From Comamonadaceae bacterium (GTDB lineage: Bacteria > Pseudomonadota > Gammaproteobacteria > Burkholderiales > Burkholderiaceae_C), in the NCBI GenBank assembly GCA_947463845.1, contig CANHUM010000078.1, forward strand, positions 1-7,730: 7,730 nt of DNA, written 5' to 3'. How positions within the stretch are numbered: the stretch's first letter is position 1; the number at the start of each line of letters is the position of its first letter. Below, in pieces: positions 1-4,892 of this stretch. The position numbers and the translations under genes were made by a program. The notes below the pieces were generated by a model, which was given only the letters and a program-made list of their open reading frames with translations, was not told where the DNA came from and ran no database searches.

Positions 1-690
1 CATGTGGTCGATGCCGACCCCCCCGTGTTCACTGGGCAGGTGGCTTGGCGCTTGGCCATCCCCATCGAACGCATTGCGCCCGAACTGCGACCACCTTTGG
101 TCTCGTCGATCTGGTGCGGCCCTCACAACCACGCCGTGATGTATTACATGCGTGCCGGCCAGGTGCTCAACTTTGTGGGCTGCGTCGAGCGACCTTGGGA
201 AGAAGAGTCCTGGACATCGCGTCAGCCTTGGGAAGAGTTGGACCAGGACTATGCCGGTTGGCACCCGATCGTGCGTGCGGCCATCGACAACGTGGACCGT
301 GACCAGTGTTTCCGCTGGGCTCTGAACAACCGCAAGCCCGTGATGAACTGGTGCACAGACCGCGTGGCTTTGCTGGGCGATGCGGTGCACCCCACCTTGC
401 CCTATATGGCACAGGGTGCTGCCATGGCCATCGAAGATGCAGCCGTCCTGAGCCGGGCCTTGGCGCTCGACATGCCCATGGCCCAAGCTTTGCAGGTGTT
501 CCAGAACCACCGCGCGCCGCGCGCAGCGCGGGTGGTGCGAGAGTCCACCGAGATGGGTGACCTGTACCACATTGCCGATGCGCAGCAAATGAAGCAGGCC
601 TTCAAGGACCGCAACATTGCCGCGTCACGCAACAACTGGTTGTACCCCTACGACCCTATGAATGTGGACCTGATGAGCCAGGCGGGTTGA
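1..690 (+). CDS. FAD-dependent aromatic-ring monooxygenase, C-terminal part (salicylate / hydroxybenzoate / 6-hydroxynicotinate hydroxylase type)
   Basis: This is the C-terminal 229 codons of a flavoprotein monooxygenase; the reading frame is open to the left edge, so the N-terminal Rossmann FAD-binding part (GxGxxG) lies outside the window. Full-length relatives are about 380-400 residues. The diagnostic second FAD motif is present at about fragment residues 121-146: DRVALLGDAVHPTLPYMAQG, with the GD pair at 126-127, followed by AMAIEDA. Before it lies the substrate-domain strand region (GQVAWRL and MYYMRAG). Group A hydroxylases of this kind use NAD(P)H and O2 to hydroxylate or decarboxylatively hydroxylate an aromatic acid in the cytoplasm. 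The tail (RNNWLYPYDP) resembles the family's usual end, so the stop looks natural. Its stop codon lies one base from that of the convergent solute-binding protein gene. The substrate cannot be assigned; salicylate, 3-hydroxybenzoate and 6-hydroxynicotinate are all possible. Confidence 0.88.
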   Translation, partial: HVVDADPPVFTGQVAWRLAIPIERIAPELRPPLVSSIWCGPHNHAVMYYMRAGQVLNFVGCVERPWEEESWTSRQPWEELDQDYAGWHPIVRAAIDNVDRDQCFRWALNNRKPVMNWCTDRVALLGDAVHPTLPYMAQGAAMAIEDAAVLSRALALDMPMAQALQVFQNHRAPRAARVVRESTEMGDLYHIADAQQMKQAFKDRNIAASRNNWLYPYDPMNVDLMSQAG

Positions 691-691
691 A

Positions 692-1675
692 TCAGTCGGC
701 TTTGATGCCCTGTTCTTTGATCAGGCGTGCCCAGCGCTCGGCATCGCGCTCGACCAGTTGCGCAAAAGCCTGCGGCGTGCTGCCACTGGGGTCCATGCCT
801 TGCGAGACAAAAGCCTTTTTGACATCGTCGCCGCTCAGCAGTTGGTTGATCTCTCGGTTGTAGAGATTCACGATGTCGGCCGGTGTGCCTTTGGGTGCAA
901 AGATGCCGTACCACATGTCCACATTCACATTGCCTGCTTTGGCTTCGGCCAAGGTGGGCAGGTCGGGCAAGAGGGCATGGCGTTTGTCACTGCCGATGCC
1001 CAAAGCGGTCAACCGCCCGGAGCGAATGTGCGGCAAGGCCACATGGATGGGCAAAAACATGGCGTCCACTTGGCCGCCCAGCAAATCGGTCACGGCCGGG
1101 CCGGTGCCGCGGTAGGGTATGTGGGTCAGGAAGACCTGGGCGGTATTCTTGAACAATTCCATGGACAGGTGGTGGGGCGTGCCCACACCGGGCGATGCGT
1201 AATTGAAGCGACCCGGTTGTTTGCGCAGCGCGGCGACAAACTCTGCGGCGGTTTTGTAGCCCGACTGTGCCGGGGTCACCAGCAAGAGTTGGCCCCAGCT
1301 GGTTTGCGAGACGGCGGTCAGGTCTTTCACCGCATCAAAACTCAAACCCGGATACAGGGCACGGTTCATCACCAAAGTGTTGACGCTCACCAGCAAGGTG
1401 GCGCCATCCGGAGCAGAGCGCACCACCGCTTCGGTGCCGATGTTGCCCGATGCACCCACACGGTTCTCGACCACGACAGGGCGGTTCAGGCGCTGTGACA
1501 GTTTGGGGCCTAAGGTACGGGCGATCAGGTCAATGCCGGTGCCGGGGGTGAAGGGCACGATCAGTTTCAGCGGTCCTTGGTTGGCAGTGCTTTGCGCCCA
1601 AGCCAAAGGGGACGAGACCCCCATGCAAAGTCCGGCGCCCAACAGGGCAGAGATGTGTCGACGGGACGGGTTCAT
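692..1675 (-). CDS. Bug/TctC-family periplasmic solute-binding protein (tripartite tricarboxylate transporter type)
   Basis: The product is 327 residues, the usual size for the Bug family, which binds carboxylic or aromatic acids in the periplasm. Residues 1-27 form an export signal: MNPSRRH, a hydrophobic stretch (ISALLGAGLCMGV) and an AWA|Q cleavage site after residue 27. The SRR pair hints at Tat export, but Sec is equally possible. The mature part starts with LKLIVPFTPGTGIDLIAR (37-54), followed by family motifs: NRVGASGNIG (71-80), PDGATLL (89-95), FNYASPGVGTPHH (157-169) and IPYRGTGPAVTDLLGGQVD (186-204). I chose the ATG at 1675 over the in-frame ATG at 1690 because a GGAGAG ribosome site (1683-1688) sits 7 bases upstream and because the signal peptide then has normal length. 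No membrane subunits (TctA/TctB) are adjacent, which is common for these orphan proteins in Burkholderiales. The divergent MarR gene and shared operator suggest ligand-dependent control. The ligand is unknown. Confidence 0.93.
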   Translation of the reverse strand: MNPSRRHISALLGAGLCMGVSSPLAWAQSTANQGPLKLIVPFTPGTGIDLIARTLGPKLSQRLNRPVVVENRVGASGNIGTEAVVRSAPDGATLLVSVNTLVMNRALYPGLSFDAVKDLTAVSQTSWGQLLLVTPAQSGYKTAAEFVAALRKQPGRFNYASPGVGTPHHLSMELFKNTAQVFLTHIPYRGTGPAVTDLLGGQVDAMFLPIHVALPHIRSGRLTALGIGSDKRHALLPDLPTLAEAKAGNVNVDMWYGIFAPKGTPADIVNLYNREINQLLSGDDVKKAFVSQGMDPSGSTPQAFAQLVERDAERWARLIKEQGIKAD

Positions 1676-1682
1676 GGGCAGG

Positions 1683-1688
1683 CTCTCC
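1683..1688 (-). promoter_or_regulatory. Ribosome binding site that decides the start of the solute-binding protein
   Basis: On the minus strand this reads GGAGAG, a good Shine-Dalgarno core, with a 7-base spacer to the ATG at 1673-1675. The alternative in-frame ATG at 1688-1690 overlaps this site and has no comparable motif upstream, so it is probably not used. Confidence 0.75.
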
Positions 1689-1691
1689 ATA

Positions 1692-1716
1692 CGTTAGTAT
1701 GCCAACGATTATTGGC
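1692..1716. promoter_or_regulatory. Putative MarR operator: two overlapping inverted repeats
   Basis: Positions 1692-1707 read CGTTAGTATGCCAACG, an imperfect 16-base palindrome in which 6 of 8 base pairs match, including all four outer ones (CGTT...AACG). Overlapping it, 1701-1716 reads GCCAACGATTATTGGC, a perfect 5-base inverted repeat (GCCAA/TTGGC) with a 6-base centre. The pair lies in the 65-base gap between the divergent solute-binding protein and marR genes, directly upstream of the former's ribosome site. MarR dimers commonly bind 16-20 base palindromes in such divergent gaps. That this is the operator is inference. Confidence 0.55.
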
Positions 1717-1740
1717 GAATCCTTCACGGGTATTTATCCA

Positions 1741-1746
1741 TAGAAT
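1741..1746 (+). promoter_or_regulatory. Putative -10 hexamer for the marR gene
   Basis: TAGAAT matches the TATAAT consensus at 5 of 6 positions and ends 9 bases before the marR ATG at 1756. Transcription would then start about 3 bases before, or at, the start codon, giving an essentially leaderless mRNA. No clear ribosome site is present. No convincing -35 box is seen at 16-18 bases spacing, so this is tentative. Confidence 0.35.
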
Positions 1747-1755
1747 CCCTGAGTC

Positions 1756-2244
1756 ATGACCACTGAAGATCTTTATCAGCGCCCAGGATTCTTGTTGCGC
1801 AGAGCGCACCAGATATCGGCCTCCATTTTTGAGAGGGCTTGTGCTGAATTGGCCTTGACGCCAGCGCAGTATGGCGTGCTGCGTGTCATGCAAGAGCAGC
1901 CCGGTATTGACCAGTCCAGTCTGGCGCGGGCCTTGGCCTTTGACAAGGTCACCGTGCTCCGGGTCATCAAAGGGCTGCAGGAGCGTGGCTTGTGTCAACG
2001 TGCCGTGTCGACAGACAGCCGCCGACAAATGGCTGTTCGACTGACCCCTGCGGGGGCCAAATTGTTGCGCCAAGCCATCGAACCCGTACAAGAAGCTTAT
2101 GAAACCTTGTTGAGTCCGTTCACCGACGAGCAACGCCAACAATTCATGGCTTTGCTGTTGCTGCTCAACACTGAGCTGAACACCGAAGCGCGGGCCAGCT
2201 TTGTCCCCATGGCCTCTGGATCGACCCCGGGTGAACGGGGTTAA
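1756..2244 (+). CDS. MarR-family transcriptional regulator
   Basis: The 162-residue product is typical of MarR, a dimeric winged-helix repressor that releases DNA on binding small, often phenolic or carboxylic, ligands. The helix-turn-helix lies at about residues 35-80: LTPAQYGVLRVM, then IDQSSLARALAFDKVTVLRV and IKGLQERGL. The wing follows at 83-100 with the family signature DSRR (87-90) and VRLTPAG (94-100). The N- and C-terminal helices (about 8-33 and 101-145) would form the dimer interface. It is divergent from a Bug solute-binding gene, with a 65-base gap holding candidate operators, so autoregulation and control of that neighbour are likely. The FAD hydroxylase beyond suggests an aromatic acid as ligand; that is inference. 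The last codons (STPGERG) overlap a small GC-rich hairpin. Confidence 0.93.
   Translation: MTTEDLYQRPGFLLRRAHQISASIFERACAELALTPAQYGVLRVMQEQPGIDQSSLARALAFDKVTVLRVIKGLQERGLCQRAVSTDSRRQMAVRLTPAGAKLLRQAIEPVQEAYETLLSPFTDEQRQQFMALLLLLNTELNTEARASFVPMASGSTPGERG
2224..2241 (+). terminator. GC-rich hairpin at the end of marR, possible weak terminator
   Basis: ACCCCG (2224-2229) and CGGGGT (2236-2241) form a perfect 6-base stem with a 6-base loop (GGTGAA), ending just before the marR stop codon. No run of T follows, so it is not a standard intrinsic terminator. It may act as a 3' end stabiliser or be a coding coincidence. Confidence 0.25.
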
Positions 2245-2326
2245 GCAACGCGGGGATCTGTCGGCACGAAGCCTGACTTGATCTGAAAGCTCACAGCGCC
2301 GTGTTGTCGTCAATCAGGCAGACCAG

Positions 2327-2350
2327 GCGCTTCATGCCGTCATCAAGCGC
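2327..2350 (-). terminator. Hairpin just downstream of hemL, possible 3' end structure
   Basis: GCGCTT (2327-2332) pairs perfectly with AAGCGC (2345-2350). Inside, ATG and CAT (2334-2336, 2341-2343) extend the stem after one mismatch, leaving a 4-base CCGT loop. It begins 4 bases beyond the hemL stop codon in the 110-base gap between the convergent marR and hemL genes. No T-run is present on either strand, so factor-dependent termination or transcript-end protection is more plausible than intrinsic termination. Apart from this and the marR-end hairpin, I see nothing else supported in the gap. Confidence 0.35.
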
Positions 2351-2354
2351 CCAC

Positions 2355-3650
2355 TCAGAGCGACTTGAAAACGTCCGCAGCCACGCGCACCGTCTCGGCG
2401 ATATCGGCTTCGGTGTGGGCCGCGCTCACAAAGCCGGCCTCGTACAAGGCGGGGGCGATGTAAACGCCACCGTCCAGCAGGCCGTGGAACAGCTTGTTGA
2501 ATTTGGAGCTGTCACTGGTCATGACCTTGGCGTAGTTTTGCGGCAGCTCTGGCAGCAGGAAGAAGCCGAACATGCCACCTTGGCAGTCTGCGCTGAAGGG
2601 CACGCCCGCAGTGGCCGCAGCACCCTTGAGGCCATCGACCAGACTTTGTGTGCGAGCGCTCAAGGCGTCCCAGAAGCCGGGCTTGGCGATCTCGCGCAGC
2701 GTCGTCAAGCCGCATGCCGTGGCCACGGGGTTGCCGCTCAAGGTGCCAGCTTGGTAGACCGGACCCGTGGGGGCCAATTTCGACATGATCTCGCGCGGGC
2801 CGCCAAAAGCGGCCAGCGGCATGCCACCGCCAATCACTTTCCCCAGCACCGTCATGTCGGGCTTGAAGCCGGGAATGAGCTGGGCGTAAACGCTTTGTGC
2901 GCTGCCCAAAGCGACACGGAAGCCGGACATGACTTCGTCAAAGACCAACAATGCACCGTGCTGTGTGCACAGCTCGCGGCAACGCTTCATGAAGGGCACG
3001 CTGGCCCGCACAAAGTTCATATTGCCCGCAATGGGTTCGATCATCACGCAGGCCAGGTCCTGGCCGTGTTGGGCAAAGGCTTCTTCCAAGGCTGCGATGT
3101 TGTTGTATTCCAGCACCAGGGTGTCACGCACCACTTCTGGCGGCACACCGGCGCTGGTGGGGTTGCCAAAGGTGGCCAGACCTGAACCGGCCTTGACCAG
3201 CAAGGCGTCGGCATGGCCGTGGTAGCAACCTTCAAACTTGATGAATTTGCTGCGGCCTGTGGCACCGCGTGCCAGGCGCAGGGCGCTCATGCCCGCTTCG
3301 GTGCCAGAGCTGACCAGACGCACCATGTCCATCGACGGCACGTGTTTCAGGATTTCTTCGGCCAGTTCGATCTCGCGTTCGGTGGGGGCGCCGAATGAGA
3401 AGCCATCGAGCGCGGCTTTTTGCACGGCTTCGAGCACCGCGGGATGACCATGGCCCAGGATCATGGGTCCCCAGGAGCCGATGTAGTCGATGTATTTCTG
3501 GCCGTTGGCGTCCCAGAAATAGGCGCCCTGGGCACGCTGCACAAAACGCGGTGTACCGCCCACGGCGCGGAAAGCGCGCACAGGGGAATTGACCCCGCCA
3601 GGGATCACATGGGCTGCGCGGTCAAAAAGGGTCTGGTTGCGGTCGGTCAT
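2355..3650 (-). CDS. hemL: Glutamate-1-semialdehyde 2,1-aminomutase
   Basis: The 431-residue product has the normal length for HemL, the PLP-dependent cytoplasmic enzyme that converts glutamate-1-semialdehyde (from HemA) into 5-aminolevulinate, the first dedicated tetrapyrrole precursor of the C5 pathway. The start is canonical ([20 protein letters not shown], 8-27). Further signatures are [15 protein letters not shown] (114-128), YHGHAD (143-148), the PLP-ring aspartate in FDEVMSGFR (237-245), and the Schiff-base lysine K271 in [17 protein letters not shown] (268-284). [10 protein letters not shown] (301-310) is also conserved. The gene starts 8 bases after the stop of the ThiD-like gene on the same strand, so the two are probably co-transcribed. 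Only a weak ribosome site (GAGA) precedes the ATG, which fits translational coupling. No truncation or key-residue loss is seen. Confidence 0.97.
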   Translation of the reverse strand: MTDRNQTLFDRAAHVIPGGVNSPVRAFRAVGGTPRFVQRAQGAYFWDANGQKYIDYIGSWGPMILGHGHPAVLEAVQKAALDGFSFGAPTEREIELAEEILKHVPSMDMVRLVSSGTEAGMSALRLARGATGRSKFIKFEGCYHGHADALLVKAGSGLATFGNPTSAGVPPEVVRDTLVLEYNNIAALEEAFAQHGQDLACVMIEPIAGNMNFVRASVPFMKRCRELCTQHGALLVFDEVMSGFRVALGSAQSVYAQLIPGFKPDMTVLGKVIGGGMPLAAFGGPREIMSKLAPTGPVYQAGTLSGNPVATACGLTTLREIAKPGFWDALSARTQSLVDGLKGAAATAGVPFSADCQGGMFGFFLLPELPQNYAKVMTSDSSKFNKLFHGLLDGGVYIAPALYEAGFVSAAHTEADIAETVRVAADVFKSL

Positions 3651-3658
3651 ATCGTGTC

Positions 3659-4600
3659 TCAGTGTTTGGTTTCGTTGAAAGGCACTTCAAAATAATCCGC
3701 CCCCGGGTGGACTTCGGGGCTCTCGTCATCGGTGTCTTCACCTTCGGGCAGCGCCCAGAACAGGCGGTCCGGAATCACCTGGCCCATGCCGGGCCGAAAC
3801 CCTTCGTCCAGACAACGGTCCAGGTAATGCAGGGCTTCGCTGGTGGCTTCGGGCAGGTCCATGCCAGTAGCCAGCAAGGCGGCCAGCGCAGCGGTCAGCG
3901 TGTCGCCCGCGCCTGCAAAGACGGCTTCGATGCGTTCGAACTTTTCGTGGGCCAGCACGGCTTCGGGCGAGGCCAGCACGTTGTCGATGTGTTGCTCCGG
4001 CAAGGGCAGGCCAGTCACCAGGGTGTAGGGCACGCCCTGCTCGGCCGCCGCTTTGGCGATGTCGCGGGGGCCGGGGTTGCGCTCACCGTTCCAGTCTGGC
4101 AGCAACCAGCGGCGCAGCGTGCTGTGGTGGCCCACCAGCACGCTGGTTTGTGGCAGCAGCAACTCGCGAAAAGCGTCCAGGTAGGCGTCGATCTTGTCTT
4201 CTTCCCACCACGACAAATTCGGCATGTAGGCCACGACCGGTACGCCCACATAATCGTCTGAGAGTTCAGCAATCACGGCCAGATTTTCGGGTGTGCCGAC
4301 AAAGCCCACCTTGATGACCTGCACCGGCACGTCTTCGGCCACGGCACGGGCCTGGTCGTTGACGGCTTCATCGTCCAGCGCAAAAAAGTCGGTGATGCTG
4401 CTGGTGTCGCGCACATAGGTGCCTGTGCAGATCGGCATGCAGTGCGCCCCGACCGAGGCCATGGCCACCGCGTCACAGCTCAATCCGCCAGCGCCGCTCG
4501 GGTCATTCGCGTTGAACGACAGCACACAGGCCAAAGAGGTCGACTCGTCGTCGGCCAAGACTTCTTCGGTTTCTGTAATTTCAGGACTGGAGTCGGTCAT
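3659..4600 (-). CDS. Divergent ThiD-like kinase (hydroxymethylpyrimidine/phosphomethylpyrimidine kinase family)
   Basis: The 313-residue product aligns with the ribokinase-fold enzyme ThiD, which phosphorylates HMP and HMP-P for thiamine synthesis, but it is about 45 residues longer. The N-terminal substrate region is recognisable: [17 protein letters not shown] (27-43, compare IAGTDPSGGAGIQAD in E. coli ThiD), followed by [18 protein letters not shown] (95-112). The anion hole is [13 protein letters not shown] (230-242). Three differences stand out. The usual GTGC is GAGD, with Asp233 as in general ribokinases. The DxVMxAKSG segment is replaced by [13 protein letters not shown] (123-135). 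The TPNxxEA segment is replaced by [12 protein letters not shown] (156-167). Both ends are acidic (1-22; 286-298). The start is forced by an in-frame TGA directly before the ATG; no ribosome site is evident. It sits upstream of hemL and divergent to rubredoxin. It may be a kinase with another substrate; true ThiD activity is uncertain. Confidence 0.8.
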   Translation of the reverse strand: MTDSSPEITETEEVLADDESTSLACVLSFNANDPSGAGGLSCDAVAMASVGAHCMPICTGTYVRDTSSITDFFALDDEAVNDQARAVAEDVPVQVIKVGFVGTPENLAVIAELSDDYVGVPVVAYMPNLSWWEEDKIDAYLDAFRELLLPQTSVLVGHHSTLRRWLLPDWNGERNPGPRDIAKAAAEQGVPYTLVTGLPLPEQHIDNVLASPEAVLAHEKFERIEAVFAGAGDTLTAALAALLATGMDLPEATSEALHYLDRCLDEGFRPGMGQVIPDRLFWALPEGEDTDDESPEVHPGADYFEVPFNETKH

Positions 4601-4605
4601 TCAAA

Positions 4606-4684
4606 AGTCGAATCTCAGGGGCTTCGGGTCCGAGGCAAGGGAGCCTTCAGGCAGACCGATACAATCAAATCATTCTATTCGACT
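4606..4684. repeat. 8-base inverted repeat flanking the divergent ThiD-like/rubredoxin promoter region
   Basis: AGTCGAAT at 4606-4613 and its exact reverse complement ATTCGACT at 4677-4684 bracket most of the 103-base gap, one copy about 5 bases from the ThiD-like start and the other about 19 bases from the rubredoxin start. This could be two half-sites or two copies of a site for a shared regulator, or it could be chance. Between them lie a small GC-rich hairpin (4621-4636, GCTTCG/CGAGGC with one G-U pair) and an AT-rich block. Confidence 0.3.
4660..4665 (+). promoter_or_regulatory. Putative -10 hexamer for rubredoxin
   Basis: TACAAT (5 of 6 to consensus) starts the AT-rich stretch 4660-4680, 38 bases upstream of the rubredoxin ATG. 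No good -35 box is visible at normal spacing. On the minus strand the same stretch contains TAGAAT (4672-4677), a possible -10 for the ThiD-like gene, so the region may hold divergent promoters. Confidence 0.3.
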
Positions 4685-4703
4685 CTCTGATTGCGACACT
4701 GTG

Positions 4704-4874
4704 ATGGAACACAAAACCTGGATGTGCCTGATTTGCGGCTGGATCTACGACGAAGCCGCAGGAGACCCTGAGCACGGCATCGCGCCCGGCACCAAATGGG
4801 AAGACGTGCCCATGAACTGGACTTGCCCAGAATGCGCAGCCCGAAAGGAAGACTTCGAGATGGTTGCCATCTGA
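4704..4874 (+). CDS. Rubredoxin
   Basis: This small gene encodes 56 residues, the usual length of a single-domain rubredoxin, a cytoplasmic one-electron carrier with a mononuclear Fe(Cys)4 centre. All four iron ligands are present as two CxxC knuckles: MCLICGWIYDE (Cys8, Cys11) and WTCPECAARKEDF (Cys41, Cys44). The conserved middle GDPEHGIAPGTKWEDVP (20-36) is intact. The ATG at 4704 follows an in-frame GTG at 4701 that could also serve; neither has a Shine-Dalgarno match. The gene is divergent from the ThiD-like gene and its stop codon abuts the photolyase stop. Its electron partners are unknown. In proteobacteria rubredoxins serve alkane hydroxylases or stress enzymes, but none is encoded here. 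Confidence 0.96.
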   Translation: MEHKTWMCLICGWIYDEAAGDPEHGIAPGTKWEDVPMNWTCPECAARKEDFEMVAI

Positions 4875-4892
4875 TCAGCCTGCGCTTTTTTT
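4834..4892 (+). terminator. Possible rubredoxin terminator: branched stem followed by T7
   Basis: GCGCAG (4834-4839) and CTGCGC (4880-4885) can pair, enclosing a perfect 6-base hairpin AGATGG-TTG-CCATCT (4858-4872). The outer arm is followed directly by seven T residues (4886-4892). The T-run lies inside the end of the photolyase gene, where its complement encodes the lysine pair of VVKKSAG. The outer stem closes a loop of about 40 bases, longer than usual, so the call is tentative. Confidence 0.35.

Noticed and set aside
758..1498. Plus-strand open frame of 246 codons opposite the solute-binding protein gene
   Set aside because: It is antisense to a convincing Bug-family gene with signal peptide and family motifs; the translated product has no domain signature.
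1672..2313. Minus-strand open frame of 213 codons opposite marR
   Set aside because: It covers the marR gene and the operator region in antisense and shows no domain, so it is not a gene.
2290..2334. 14-codon minus-strand reading frame MKRLVCLIDDNTAL in the hemL/marR gap
   Set aside because: It is too short to support, has no Shine-Dalgarno, and starts within a hairpin. It is noted only as part of the hairpin finding.
2301..3185. Long plus-strand open frame (294 codons) opposite hemL
   Set aside because: It is the antisense shadow of the clearly real hemL gene. The translation is rich in Gly, His, Gln and Ala with no recognisable domain, as is usual for the complement of a high-GC gene.
4601..4703. 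TPP riboswitch upstream of the ThiD-like gene
   Set aside because: The 103-base gap is too short once promoters are allowed for. I could not find the conserved thi-box CUGAGA context with its partner elements; the CTGAGA on the minus strand near 4611-4618 stands alone, close to the start codon, without the rest of the aptamer.
4419..4874. A 151-codon frame giving rubredoxin a long N-terminal extension
   Set aside because: The extra residues run antisense through the ThiD-like gene and the promoter gap. Rubredoxins of 56 residues starting at the ATG at 4704 are the family norm, and the extension has no homology-like features.
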